Assembly: GCF_000013745.1 (NCBI RefSeq)
Contig: NC_007925.1
Coordinates: 4,774,001-4,838,000 of the forward strand
Direction of reading: 5' to 3'
Length of the DNA: 64,000 bases
Source of the DNA: Rhodopseudomonas_A palustris_F
GTDB taxonomy: Bacteria > Pseudomonadota > Alphaproteobacteria > Rhizobiales > Xanthobacteraceae
A model generated the notes under the pieces. It saw only the letters and a list, made by a program, of their open reading frames with translations, ran no database searches and was not told the origin of the DNA. Made by a program: the position numbers and the translations under genes. This document shows, piece by piece, positions 52,852 to 61,612 of the stretch (positions within the stretch are counted from its first letter, which is position 1; each line of letters begins with the position of its first letter).

Positions 52852-53118
52852 ATGAGCCAGCAATCGTCATTTTCCTCCGCCCGCGACCCGCTGCCCGATC
52901 AAGAACAGAAGCAGGCCGCGCTCAGTTATTTGAACGAAGCCTGGGCCGAAGCCCGGCACGACGGCGTCGACGGCGATTGCCTGGCGCAGGCCAGCCTGTT
53001 CGCCGCGTTCGCCGAACTGGTCGGCACTTATGGCGAGGACGCGGTGGCGAAGTTCGTGGAAGGCTTGCCCGGCCGGGTTCGCAACGGCGAATTCTCGCTG
53101 GCGCTGGCGCGGCAGTAA
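52852..53118 (+). CDS. Small conserved hypothetical protein
   Basis: The 88-residue soluble product reads LPDQEQKQAALSYLNEAWAEARHDGVDGDCLAQASLFAAFAELVGTYGEDAVAKFVEGLP and a short tail. It is helical and acidic with no motif I can name. ATG at 52852 is chosen because the region further upstream looks noncoding and AT-rich, like a promoter. It is flanked by repeats on both sides. Confidence 0.65.
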   Translation: MSQQSSFSSARDPLPDQEQKQAALSYLNEAWAEARHDGVDGDCLAQASLFAAFAELVGTYGEDAVAKFVEGLPGRVRNGEFSLALARQ

Positions 53119-53187
53119 TCAGCGGGACCGACATTCGATCAGGCTTTCCGCGACGCCGGCGTCTCGGCAGATCGCTACTTCTCCGCG

Positions 53188-53342
53188 TCATGGCCGGGCT
53201 TGTCCCGGCCATCTACGGAAAACAAGTAAGGCGTCGGTTGCGCGCGTGGATGACCGGGACAAGCCCGGCCATGACGTGGTGAGCGGAGTGCCTGCGGCCC
53301 ATCCTTCGAGGCCCTCGCTGCGCTCGGGCACCTCAGGATGAC
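53188..53342. repeat. Two dispersed palindromes
   Basis: 53188-53276 is a TCATGGCCGGGCTTGTCCCGGCCAT element with its inverse. 53297-53342 is a single CATCCTTCGAGG...CACCTCAGGATGAC element of the type found tandemly at 9363-10065. Confidence 0.75.
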
Positions 53343-53405
53343 GCAAACCGCGTGGCGCTCCATCGCGCAGAAGCCGTAGCGCGCGCTGACGCAAAACGCG
53401 TGGCG

Positions 53406-54740
53406 CTATGCCCCCAGCGTTTCCAGAAACCGCACCGGCTCGCCGGTCGACGGCGTCAGCAATTCGCCCTGCCACATCACCTTGGCGCCGCGCACGAAAG
53501 TGCCGACCGGCCAGCCTTTCACCGTCACCCCATCATAGGGCGTCCAGCCGGCGCGCGATGCGGTCCAGGCGTTGCTGATGGTCTCGCTGCGCTGCAGATC
53601 GACGATCGTGAAATCGGCGTCATAGCCCGCGGCGATGCGGCCCTTGCAGGCGATGTTGAACAGCCGCGCCGGGCCGGCGCTGCTGAGGTCCACGAATCGC
53701 GCCAGCGATAATTTGCCGGCGTTGACGTGATCCAGCATCAACGGCACCAGCGTCTGCACCCCGGTCATGCCGGACGGCGACGCCGGATAGGTCTTGGATT
53801 TTTCTTCCAGCGTGTGCGGTGCGTGGTCGGAGCCGAGCACGTCGACGATGCCCTGCGCCACGCCATGCCAAATGCCGTCGCGATGCGCCGCGTCGCGCAC
53901 CGGCGGATTCATCTGCGCCAGCGTGCCGAGCCGCTCGTAGCAGTCCGGCGCGGCCAGCGTCAGGTGATGCGGCGTCACTTCAACTGAAGCCACATCCTTG
54001 TGCTCGCGCAAAAATTCGATCTCCTGTTTGGTCGAGACGTGCAGCACGTGGATCCGCTTGCCGGTCTCGCGCGCCAGTGCCACGAGGCGCTGCGTTGCGG
54101 TCAATGCCGCGATCTCGTCGCGCCACACCGGATGCGAGCGCGGATCGCCCTCGATGCGCAGCGCCTTGCGATCGTTGAGGCGATATTCGTCCTCGGCGTG
54201 AAACGCGGCGCGGCGCTGGATCACCTGCAGGATTTTGCGGATGCTGTCGTCGTCCTCGACCAGCAGGCTGCCGGTGGAGGAGCCGATGAACACCTTGACG
54301 CCGGCGCAGCCGCGGGCGCGCTCCAAGTCCGGCAGCTCGGCGACGTTGTCGCGGGTGCCGCCGATGTAGAACGCGAAATCGCAATGCATGCGATGCTCAC
54401 CGCGCTTCACCTTGTCGGCAAAGGCCTCTGCGGTGACGGTCAACGGATTGGTGTTGGGCATTTCGAACACCGCGGTGACGCCGCCCATCACCGCGCTCAG
54501 CGAGCCGGATTCCAGGTCTTCCTTGTGGGTCAATCCCGGCTCGCGGAAATGCACTTGGGTGTCGATCACCCCGGGCAGCACGTGCAGGCCGCGGCAATCG
54601 ATCAGCTCGTCGGCCGAGGCCTGGCCGAGGTCGCCGAGCGCTGCGATCTTGCCGGCGGTGATGCCGATATCGCCGGTGCCCTCGCCGTCTTGATTGACGA
54701 TGGTGCCGGATTTCAGAATCGTATCGAAACGTTGGGTCAT
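53406..54740 (-). CDS. Dihydroorotase (PyrC-like, COG0044)
   Basis: Cyclic amidohydrolase that closes the dihydroorotate ring in pyrimidine synthesis. The 444-residue product has VHFREPGLTHKEDLESG, EMPNTNPLT, the Lys of GVKVFIGSSTGSLLV (carboxylated in the family), VTPHHLTL and GSDHAPHT. The usual first metal His of the HxH motif is Gln (DTQVH), which is common in one branch of COG0044. Other branches are allantoinase-like, so pyrimidine assignment is probable, not proven. ATG at 54740 is chosen from the family N-terminus. Confidence 0.85.
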   Translation of the reverse strand: MTQRFDTILKSGTIVNQDGEGTGDIGITAGKIAALGDLGQASADELIDCRGLHVLPGVIDTQVHFREPGLTHKEDLESGSLSAVMGGVTAVFEMPNTNPLTVTAEAFADKVKRGEHRMHCDFAFYIGGTRDNVAELPDLERARGCAGVKVFIGSSTGSLLVEDDDSIRKILQVIQRRAAFHAEDEYRLNDRKALRIEGDPRSHPVWRDEIAALTATQRLVALARETGKRIHVLHVSTKQEIEFLREHKDVASVEVTPHHLTLAAPDCYERLGTLAQMNPPVRDAAHRDGIWHGVAQGIVDVLGSDHAPHTLEEKSKTYPASPSGMTGVQTLVPLMLDHVNAGKLSLARFVDLSSAGPARLFNIACKGRIAAGYDADFTIVDLQRSETISNAWTASRAGWTPYDGVTVKGWPVGTFVRGAKVMWQGELLTPSTGEPVRFLETLGA

Positions 54741-54872
54741 GGGTCCTCGTTCGCCCGTTTGGCAGGCAACGCCGCCGATCATGCGGGCTTGTTGCAGCCA
54801 CCTTAGCGACTTAACTTGAAATGGACTATCCGGCCGGGGCCTTGCTGCCGGCCATCGAGCGAAAGAACCGAC

Positions 54873-55754
54873 ATGAAGTCAGCGTTTCTCGCCAATCGCG
54901 GCGTGGTGAAGATCAGCGGCGAGGATGCCCGGCATTTTCTCAACGGCCTCGTCACCACCGACATGACCAAGCTGACGCCAAGTCAAGGCCGGTTCGGTGC
55001 GCTGCTGACGCCGCAGGGCAAGATCGTCGCGGATTTCTTCGTCACCGAACTTCCCGCGGCCGACGATGGCGGATTCCTGCTCGACTGCCCGCGCGAGCTG
55101 GCGCAGCCGCTCGCCGACAAGCTGAAATTCTACAAGCTGCGCGCCAAAGTTCTGGTGGAAAACCTCTCCGACCGGCTCGGCGTGCTGGCGATCTGGGACG
55201 GCGAACTCACGACGCTGCCGGAGGCGTGCTTCGCCGATCCGCGCGATCCCAAGCTCGGCTGGCGCTGCCTGCTGCCGGTGGAACTCGCCAACAAGACCGC
55301 CGAGTGGATCGGCGCGCCACTGGTCGACGCCGTGCTGTACGACGCCCGTCGGATCAGCTGCGGCGCGCCGGCCGGCGGCGTCGATTTCCGCTACGGCGAC
55401 GCGTTTCCGCACGAAGCCAATATGGACCGGCTGCACGGGGTGGATTTCGACAAGGGCTGCTACGTCGGCCAGGAAGTGGTGTCGCGGATGCAGCATCGCG
55501 GCACCGCGCGCACCCGCACCGTGCGCCTGGGGTTCGACGGCGCGCAGCCTGAACCGGGCAGCGAATTGCTGGCCGCTGACAAGCCGGTCGGTCACCTCGG
55601 CTCGCTGGCCGACGGCGTGGGTCTGGCGCTGGTGCGGATCGATCGTCTGGCCGAGGCGGTCGAAGCGGCGTCGGCCTTGAGCGCCGGCGGCGTCGCGGTG
55701 CGGCTGCTCGATCCGGTCGAGGCGCCGAAGGCGCCGACCCGGACGCTGGCATAG
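54873..55754 (+). CDS. ygfZ: Folate-binding protein YgfZ
   Basis: Tetrahydrofolate-dependent factor for iron-sulfur cluster proteins. The 293-residue product has RGVVKISGEDARHFLNGLVTTDM and GRFGALLTPQGKIVADFF. The diagnostic KGCYVGQEVVSRMQHRG contains the conserved Cys. MKSAFLANRG at 54873 is the family start and is preceded by GAAAGAA. The tag gene follows after two bases, so they form an operon. Confidence 0.93.
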   Translation: MKSAFLANRGVVKISGEDARHFLNGLVTTDMTKLTPSQGRFGALLTPQGKIVADFFVTELPAADDGGFLLDCPRELAQPLADKLKFYKLRAKVLVENLSDRLGVLAIWDGELTTLPEACFADPRDPKLGWRCLLPVELANKTAEWIGAPLVDAVLYDARRISCGAPAGGVDFRYGDAFPHEANMDRLHGVDFDKGCYVGQEVVSRMQHRGTARTRTVRLGFDGAQPEPGSELLAADKPVGHLGSLADGVGLALVRIDRLAEAVEAASALSAGGVAVRLLDPVEAPKAPTRTLA

Positions 55755-55756
55755 TT

Positions 55757-56383
55757 ATGACGCGCGCGGTGCGGCACAGCGACGGGCTGACGCGATGCCC
55801 ATGGCCGGGAGAAGACCCGCTCTATGTCGCCTATCACGACAGCGAATGGGGCGTGCCGGAATATGACGACCGCGCGCTGTTCGAAAAGCTGATCCTCGAC
55901 GGCTTCCAGGCCGGGCTGTCCTGGATCACTATCCTGCGCAAACGCGACAATTTCCGCAAAGCCTTCGACGATTTCCTCCCCGAGAAGATCGCGCGCTACG
56001 ACGCGGAGAAGGTCCACGCGCTGATGAACGACGCCGGCATCGTGCGCAACCGCGCCAAGATCGAAGGCACCATCAACAGCGCCAAGTCCTATCTGGAGAT
56101 CATGGAAAAAGGCCCCGGCTTCTCAAGCCTGTTGTGGGACTTCGTCGACGGCAAGCCCCTGGTCAACAATTTCAAATCCACCGCCAGCGTGCCGGCGGCG
56201 ACGCCGCTGTCCGCCGCGATGTCGAAAGAGTTGTTGTCGCGCGGCTTCAAATTCGTCGGCCCGACCATCGTCTACGCGTTCATGCAGGCCACCGGCCTCG
56301 TCAACGATCATCTGGTGAGCTGCTTCTGTCACGAGCGCTGCGGCGCGATGAAACGGCCGGCGGCGAAGGCTAAGCGCAAGTAA
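55757..56383 (+). CDS. tag: DNA-3-methyladenine glycosylase I
   Basis: Removes 3-methyladenine from alkylated DNA. The 208-residue product has the zinc-snap residues in RCPWPG and YHDSEWG at the N-terminus and in DHLVSCFCHERCG at the C-terminus. The helix-hairpin-helix-like core (LILDGFQAGLSWITILRKRDNFR) is also present. It starts two bases after the ygfZ stop. A Lys/Ala-rich tail follows. Confidence 0.95.
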   Translation: MTRAVRHSDGLTRCPWPGEDPLYVAYHDSEWGVPEYDDRALFEKLILDGFQAGLSWITILRKRDNFRKAFDDFLPEKIARYDAEKVHALMNDAGIVRNRAKIEGTINSAKSYLEIMEKGPGFSSLLWDFVDGKPLVNNFKSTASVPAATPLSAAMSKELLSRGFKFVGPTIVYAFMQATGLVNDHLVSCFCHERCGAMKRPAAKAKRK

Positions 56384-56439
56384 CGAGCGGCAACAGCCCG
56401 TTCGCCGGTGGGTTGCGGCGCCCGAACCAAAACGAAACC

Positions 56440-56552
56440 GTCATTCCGGATTGCGAGTTCGAAGAACGAGCAAGTCAGGAATCCATACTCCCTGCAGGGG
56501 TTATGGGTCCCGGGCTCACTCGCAGCTCACGCTGCTCGCGCCCCGGGACGAC
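56440..56552. repeat. Dispersed palindromic repeat GTCATTCCGG...GGGACGAC (copy 6)
   Basis: Family of 13323-13434. The gap 56384-56712 otherwise holds no gene. Confidence 0.8.
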
Positions 56553-56712
56553 GGCTGATTTTCTGGACCCGCATCGAACCCAACCGAAATCCTTCTGATT
56601 TCCGCCGCATCCGCCACCGCCGCCGCCACGCCCGCGATCACACAGACCGTGACCGGGGTTTGCCCGCCGTGATATCCCGCTGTGAATCAGAATTGCAATC
56701 GGCTCACGCGAC

Positions 56713-57330
56713 ATGACGACGGCCAAACCAAACACCTCCGACGTCTCCCCCCGGGTCTGGCAGCGCATGCTGTCGGGCCGCCGGCTCGATCTGCTCGACC
56801 CCTCGCCGCTCGACATCGAAATCGCCGACATTGCCCACGGCCTGGCGCGGGTGGCGCGCTGGAACGGGCAGACCCACGGCAGCCACATCTTCTCGGTGGC
56901 GCAGCATACGCTGCTGGTCGAAGCGGTGATGCGGGCGCACGCGCCGCGGATCGACCGCCGGGTGCGGCTGGCGGCGCTCTTACACGACGCACCGGAATAT
57001 GTCGTCGGCGATATGATCTCGCCGTTCAAAGCGGTGATCGGCGGCTCCTACAAGGCGGTCGAACACCGGCTGCTGGGGGCGATCCATATTCGCTTCGGCC
57101 TGCCGGCCACACTCGACGACGCGCTGGAGCGGCAGATCAAAGCCGCCGACATGGGCGCAGCCTATCTGGAGGCGACCGAACTCGCCGGTTTCACCAAGGC
57201 CGAGGCCAAGCGGCTGTTCGGCAACGATCCCGGGCTACCGGAGACGACGCGGCAGGACTATCTGACGCCGTGGTCGGCCGGCAAGGCGGCGAAGCGGTTC
57301 CTTTCTCGCTTCGAAACGCTGCGGGACTGA
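56713..57330 (+). CDS. HD-domain hydrolase (YfbR/5'-nucleotidase-like)
   Basis: Metal-dependent phosphohydrolase, probably acting on nucleotides. The 205-residue product has the HD metal ligands in order: H of SVAQHTLLVEA, the HD pair in AALLHDAPEYVVGD, and the last Asp in IKAADMGAAYLEATE. The ISPFKAVIGGSYKAVE helix matches YfbR-type enzymes. It is followed after 68 bases by a tyrosine phosphatase-like gene, so both may share a transcript. Confidence 0.87.
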   Translation: MTTAKPNTSDVSPRVWQRMLSGRRLDLLDPSPLDIEIADIAHGLARVARWNGQTHGSHIFSVAQHTLLVEAVMRAHAPRIDRRVRLAALLHDAPEYVVGDMISPFKAVIGGSYKAVEHRLLGAIHIRFGLPATLDDALERQIKAADMGAAYLEATELAGFTKAEAKRLFGNDPGLPETTRQDYLTPWSAGKAAKRFLSRFETLRD

Positions 57331-57398
57331 TCCGCCGAGCGATCGCGCTTTCCCCCCCGGGGCCGCGGACCTATAATCGGCACAACCCAAGGACCGCG

Positions 57399-57905
57399 AT
57401 GATTCACGTCTGCTCGCTCGCTGCATTGCATCCGACCGTCGAGGCGACGGGGGCCAGCCATATCCTCACGGTGATGGCCAATGTCGGCCAGGTGCAGCGG
57501 CCGGGCTCGGTGAGCGAAGCCAATCATCTGCGGATTTCGATGGACGACATCACCGAACAACTCGACGGCTTCACCGCGCCGTCGGTGGCGCATATCGAGC
57601 GGGTGCTGGATTTCGTCCGTGCCTGGGACCGCGCCGCGCCCCTGGTGGTGCATTGCTACGCCGGGATCAGCCGCTCCACCGCCAGCGCCTTTGCCGCCGC
57701 CTGCGCGCTCAATCCGCATCGCGACGAGATCTCGATCGCCCAGCAGATCCGCAACGCCTCGCCGAGCGCCTCGCCGAACCGGCTGATCGTCGCACTGGCC
57801 GATCGGGCGCTGCGCCGCGACGGCCGGATGCTGCGCGCGCTCGACGCCATCGGGCCGGGCAGCCTGGTGGTCGAGGGGCGGCCGTTTCGCGTCGACCTCG
57901 AATGA
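57399..57905 (+). CDS. Tyrosine/dual-specificity phosphatase-like protein
   Basis: Cysteine phosphatase. The 168-residue product has the HCxxxxxR signature VVHCYAGISRSTASAFAAAC with the general-acid candidate Asp in MDDITEQLDG. It lacks a signal peptide. ATG at 57399 is chosen inside a longer chance frame because MIHVCSLAALHPTVEATGASHILTVM starts the domain. The nadQ-like gene starts 16 bases after its stop. Confidence 0.87.
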   Translation: MIHVCSLAALHPTVEATGASHILTVMANVGQVQRPGSVSEANHLRISMDDITEQLDGFTAPSVAHIERVLDFVRAWDRAAPLVVHCYAGISRSTASAFAAACALNPHRDEISIAQQIRNASPSASPNRLIVALADRALRRDGRMLRALDAIGPGSLVVEGRPFRVDLE

Positions 57906-57921
57906 TGCCGATGATCGCCCG

Positions 57922-58899
57922 ATGAGCGATAAGCTACCGACGCCGATCGAGATCGGGCTGACCGCCGCCATCGTGGCGATCGAGGACAACGAGCCGTTGA
58001 TCCTCACCGCGTCCGGCGGCGACGGCGAAAATCTCGCCGGCCTGCCCTATGGCCCGTTCGAGGCGGTGACGCATCGCACCTTCGAGATCGGCCTGCGCGC
58101 CTGGGTGGAAGAACAGACCGGGCTGCGGCTCGGCTATGTCGAGCAGCTCTACACCTTCGGCGACCGCGGCCGCCACGCCCGGATCGGCGACACCGACGTC
58201 CATGTCGCCTCGATCGGCTATCTGGCACTGACGCGGGCCGCCGACAACGTATCGCGGGCGCCGGGCGCCAGCTTCGAGCCCTGGTACCGCTATTTCCCCT
58301 GGGAAGACTGGCGCGCCGCACAGCCCGACATCATCGCCCGCGCCATCATCCCCGAACTCACCGCCTGGGCGGCCGAGGCCGAGACGCCTGACACCGCGCG
58401 CGCGCTGGGGCGCAAGGACCGGGTGCGGTTGTTCTTCGGCGTCGACGGCGCGCAATGGGATGAGGAGCGCGTGCTCGACCGCTACGAGCTGTTGTACGAA
58501 GCTGGACTGATCGAGGAAGCGCGCCGCGACGGCCGCCCTGCGGCGCTGGCGCGGAACACTATCCCACTACTTGGCGTCCCGATGCGGTTCGATCACCGGC
58601 GGATTCTCGCCACCGCGATCGCGCGGTTGCGTGCCAAACTGAAATATCGCCCGGTGGTGTTCGAACTGCTGCCGCCGGAATTCACCCTGACCGAATTGCA
58701 GCGCACCGTGGAGGCGATCTCCGGCCGGCATCTGCACAAGCAGAATTTTCGCAGGCTGGTCGAGGCCGGCGCGCTGGTCGAGCCGACCGGCGAAATGTCG
58801 ACCCACACCGGCGGCCGCCCGGCGGCGCTGTTCCGCTTCCGCCGCGAAGTGCTGCAGGAACGCCCGGCGCCCGGACTGCGGGTGCGCGGACGGCGGTGA
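57922..58899 (+). CDS. nadQ: NUDIX-like transcriptional regulator of NAD synthesis (NadQ-type)
   Basis: Predicted repressor of NAD biosynthesis (COG4111). The 325-residue product has an N-terminal NUDIX-like domain (GLTAAIVAIEDNEPLIL, FEIGLRAWVEEQTGLRLGYVEQLYTFGD) without a full catalytic Nudix box. A C-terminal winged helix follows (FTLTELQRTVEAISGRHLHKQNFRRLVEAGALVEPTG...GGRPAALFRF). nadA-nadB lie 2.7 kb away behind a palindrome that may be its operator. The name is by family and context. Confidence 0.82.
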   Translation: MSDKLPTPIEIGLTAAIVAIEDNEPLILTASGGDGENLAGLPYGPFEAVTHRTFEIGLRAWVEEQTGLRLGYVEQLYTFGDRGRHARIGDTDVHVASIGYLALTRAADNVSRAPGASFEPWYRYFPWEDWRAAQPDIIARAIIPELTAWAAEAETPDTARALGRKDRVRLFFGVDGAQWDEERVLDRYELLYEAGLIEEARRDGRPAALARNTIPLLGVPMRFDHRRILATAIARLRAKLKYRPVVFELLPPEFTLTELQRTVEAISGRHLHKQNFRRLVEAGALVEPTGEMSTHTGGRPAALFRFRREVLQERPAPGLRVRGRR

Positions 58900-59059
58900 T
58901 TTGAGCTGTTTGCTTTCTGGCTGACGCCGGAGCCAGGTTGGATAGCAAAATCCTATCTACGCAAGCTCGGTTCACACATCGAATAACAACGACGCCCCGC
59001 CGAACTCAGCGCACAGGAATGGATCAAAAGGCTCTTGGCGAACAGGGGGAGAACGCCCC

Positions 59060-59257
59060 TTATTTGACGAAGTAATCCGTCTGCCGAACGCGATAAGCGG
59101 TTTTGGTCAGCTGATAGGGAACACCATCGACGTTGCCGACATCCGGCACGTCCTCGCGCTTTGATTTTTCAATGCTTCGCCATTCCAAGAAGGTCACGAT
59201 AGCGACGGCTATCAAAACAACAAGTGGAGCAGCGATGGCCACAAGCTGAAGGCTCAT
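59060..59257 (-). CDS. Small membrane protein (second of an overlapping pair)
   Basis: Unknown. The 65-residue product has one N-terminal helix (LVAIAAPLVVLIAVAIVTFLEW) and a charged tail (EKSKREDVPDVGNVDGVPYQLTK...). Its ATG overlaps the stop of the gene at 59254-59484 by four bases, so the two are made together. The stretch is less GC-rich than the neighbours, suggesting recent gain. Confidence 0.62.
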   Translation of the reverse strand: MSLQLVAIAAPLVVLIAVAIVTFLEWRSIEKSKREDVPDVGNVDGVPYQLTKTAYRVRQTDYFVK

Positions 59258-59484
59258 TCTTCAAATCCTGACAGCACCGCCCGCCCAAGCAAATGGAAGG
59301 AAATGCCGGTCAACAGCGACGTTGAGATCACAAAAAGGATCGTATCCCTCGTCGCCGATGATTGTACTCCCAACAACAACGCCACGGTAGGGGTCAAGCA
59401 CCCTACGGAAAGAATTAACGCTCCCAGCGTGTTAAGCCAGCTCGCGATATGCTTCCTGAGTTCGTTGCGGCGGGTTGCGCCCAT
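59254..59484 (-). CDS. Small membrane protein (first of an overlapping pair)
   Basis: Unknown. The 76-residue product has two hydrophobic helices (ASWLNTLGALILSVGCLTPTVALLL and DTILFVISTSLLTGISFHLLGRAVL) separated by a short polar turn. It is translationally coupled to the following gene by ATGA overlap. Together they could form a small membrane complex (inference). Confidence 0.62.
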   Translation of the reverse strand: MGATRRNELRKHIASWLNTLGALILSVGCLTPTVALLLGVQSSATRDTILFVISTSLLTGISFHLLGRAVLSGFEE

Positions 59485-59575
59485 TGTTCGATTCCCTGCT
59501 CAACAATTTTGCAGAGAATAAACTGTAAACCGTCAACCCGTTGTTAACCGTTGAGCGACGCGCCGCTGCCCGCAG

Positions 59576-60163
59576 CTATTCGGTCGAGCGGCGCAGATCG
59601 GAAGCGCCTTCGGCGGCGGGCGCGGCTTTCACCGGCTCGATCTTGGCCGACTCGACGCGCGGGGTTTCGACCCGCTGCGTCACCTCGACGCGCGCGGCGT
59701 CGGCGGAGCGGGTCGCGCCGGTGTGCCGCGGCCCGTGTGCCCGCGGCATCGTCGCCCGCGCCATCAGCATCTGGCCGGCACCCTGGTGGCGGAAATCGCA
59801 ATAGGCGAAGCCCATGCCGGACACCGCGCCGCGAAAGCTGCGGTCGTCCATCTTGGTCAGGTTGAAACAGGGCTCGAACGGAATGCCCTTGATCGAGGCG
59901 CAGATCGCCTGGCCGCGCACCTGCAACGTATTGCCCGGAAGCCGCATGTTGCGGCTCGGACCGGAGCCGGAAAACTGCACCGCCCCGGCCGCGCCGCCAT
60001 CGTCGAACACCCGTCCGGCGCCGCGGGTGCCGTCGAAGCAGGTGAACGCGAACACCTTGCCGGCGACGAATTTGCGCGCCTCGTCCGCGTTCATCGAGCC
60101 GGCCAAAGCCGGCGCCACCATCGCGCCGGCCGCCAGGGCCCCCACCACAAAACGCACGAACAT
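59576..60163 (-). CDS. Secreted hypothetical protein
   Basis: The 195-residue product has a signal peptide (FVRFVVGALAAGAMVAPALAG). A domain with conserved-looking Cys follows: KVFAFTCFDGTRGAGRVFDDG, GQAICASIKG, FEPCFNLTK and FAYCDFRHQGAG. A Thr/Glu/Ala-rich tail comes last. I know of similar proteins only as family-restricted hypotheticals; the role is unknown. Confidence 0.72.
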   Translation of the reverse strand: MFVRFVVGALAAGAMVAPALAGSMNADEARKFVAGKVFAFTCFDGTRGAGRVFDDGGAAGAVQFSGSGPSRNMRLPGNTLQVRGQAICASIKGIPFEPCFNLTKMDDRSFRGAVSGMGFAYCDFRHQGAGQMLMARATMPRAHGPRHTGATRSADAARVEVTQRVETPRVESAKIEPVKAAPAAEGASDLRRSTE

Positions 60164-60277
60164 CCTGAACTCCGACTGACTGGGCGCGGAACCGCCAATG
60201 ACTACGTCTCTTTACCCGGCACTCACCATATCACCGTGGCAACATTGGAGCAGCTTGGTTGGTAAAGTCTGAACGGG

Positions 60278-61267
60278 TCAGCATATTTTTACCACGATTC
60301 GACCGCGCACCTCGCCGGCCAGCACCTTGGCGCCGGCGGCGATCACCTCGTCCAAATTTATTTCGTGAGTGATCTCAGCGAGTTTACCCTTGTCCAGGTC
60401 GCTCGCCAGACGCAGCCAGGCCAACTGCCGCAACGCGATCGGGCACATCACCGAATCGATGCCGAGAAGACACACCCCGCGTAAAATGAACGGCGCCACC
60501 GAGGTCGGCAGGTCCATGCCGGCGGCGAGACCGCAGGCCGCAATGGCGCCGCGGTACTTGGTCATCGACAGCACGTTGGCCAGCGTGGTGGAACCGACGC
60601 TGTCGATGCCGCCGGCCCAGCGCTCCTTGGCGAGCGGCTTGGCGGGGCCGTTCAATTCGCTGCGCTCGATCACCTCCGAGGCGCCGAGCTCGCGCAGATA
60701 CGGCACTTCGGCGATCCGGCCGGTCGAGGCGATGACGTGATAGCCGAGTTTCGACAGCACCGCGATCGCCACCGAGCCGACGCCGCCGGCGGCGCCGGTC
60801 ACCACGATCGGGCCCGCGGCGGGCGTGAGGCCGTGATTTTCCAGCGCCAGCACGGCGAGCATCGCGGTGTAGCCGGCGGTTCCGATCGCCATCGCGTCAC
60901 GGGTCGACAGCCCCTCCGGCAGCCGCACCAGCCAGTCGCCCTTGACCCGGGCCTTCTCCGCATAGGCGCCCAAATGGGTCTCGCCCATGCCCCAGCCGTT
61001 GCAGATCACCTTGTCGCCGGCCTGCCAATCCGGATGCGACGATTGCAGCACGGTGCCGGCGAGATCGATCCCGGCGATCATCGGAAACCGCCGCACCACC
61101 GGCGCCTTGCCGGTGACCGCGAGACCGTCCTTGTAGTTCACCGTCGACCATTCGACGGCGACGGTGACGTCGCCCTCCATCAGCTCGGCTTCGTCGAACT
61201 GGGTCAGCGCCGCCACGGTGCCCTTGTCCGCCTTGTCGATCCGGATCGCCTTGAACGTTCCCACCAT
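60278..61267 (-). CDS. acuI: Acrylyl-CoA reductase / YhdH-like NADPH oxidoreductase
   Basis: Medium-chain dehydrogenase without zinc that reduces acrylyl-CoA with NADPH. The product of about 329 residues has VEWSTVNYKDGLAVTGK, FPMIAGIDLAGTV, the MDR hinge GTAGYTAMLAV, the Rossmann motif TGAAGGVGSVAI, and SRIAEVPYLRELGASEVI-like and CGLAAGMDLPTSVAPFILRGV blocks typical of AcuI. The ATG at 61267 is preferred to 61288 because AGGGAG lies seven bases ahead of it. It is monocistronic. Confidence 0.88.
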   Translation of the reverse strand: MVGTFKAIRIDKADKGTVAALTQFDEAELMEGDVTVAVEWSTVNYKDGLAVTGKAPVVRRFPMIAGIDLAGTVLQSSHPDWQAGDKVICNGWGMGETHLGAYAEKARVKGDWLVRLPEGLSTRDAMAIGTAGYTAMLAVLALENHGLTPAAGPIVVTGAAGGVGSVAIAVLSKLGYHVIASTGRIAEVPYLRELGASEVIERSELNGPAKPLAKERWAGGIDSVGSTTLANVLSMTKYRGAIAACGLAAGMDLPTSVAPFILRGVCLLGIDSVMCPIALRQLAWLRLASDLDKGKLAEITHEINLDEVIAAGAKVLAGEVRGRIVVKIC

Positions 61268-61612
61268 CTGCTCCCTGACGCGCTTCATTGAATGCGCGGC
61301 AACCTAAAGCGTCGCCGCGAGAATCCCAACCGCGTTTGTTGGATCGCTTTGGCCGCCGCCATGCAGCAATGCATTTCCTGGCGTCAGCTGTGACGATTTA
61401 ACCGGTCGCGGCTCTGGCGGAACCCATTGTGACATGCTATATTTGATTTGCTCCTAATGAGGATAACTCCTCATGAGATCTGAGGTGCCCGCGGCAGTGC
61501 GCGGAGGTCGGATCGATGAGCAGCGTTTTGACTGCCGGCCCGTCGTGGCCGGATTTCTCAAAACCAGAATATGCTCATGTTGAGTATATAAGGCCGAGAC
61601 GGAGAGAGTACC
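61268..61612. other. Divergent intergenic region upstream of nadA
   Basis: No gene. It contains CTCATGAG-type short inverted repeats near 61456-61485 and the candidate NadQ operator at 61569-61589. It should carry the nadA promoter. Confidence 0.5.
61569..61589. promoter_or_regulatory. Candidate NadQ operator upstream of nadA
   Basis: Inverted repeat ATATGCTCA, 3-base spacer, TGAGTATAT: eight of nine arm positions pair. It lies 23 bases before the nadA start, overlapping the likely promoter, which suits repression when NAD is plentiful. The link to NadQ is inference. Confidence 0.65.
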
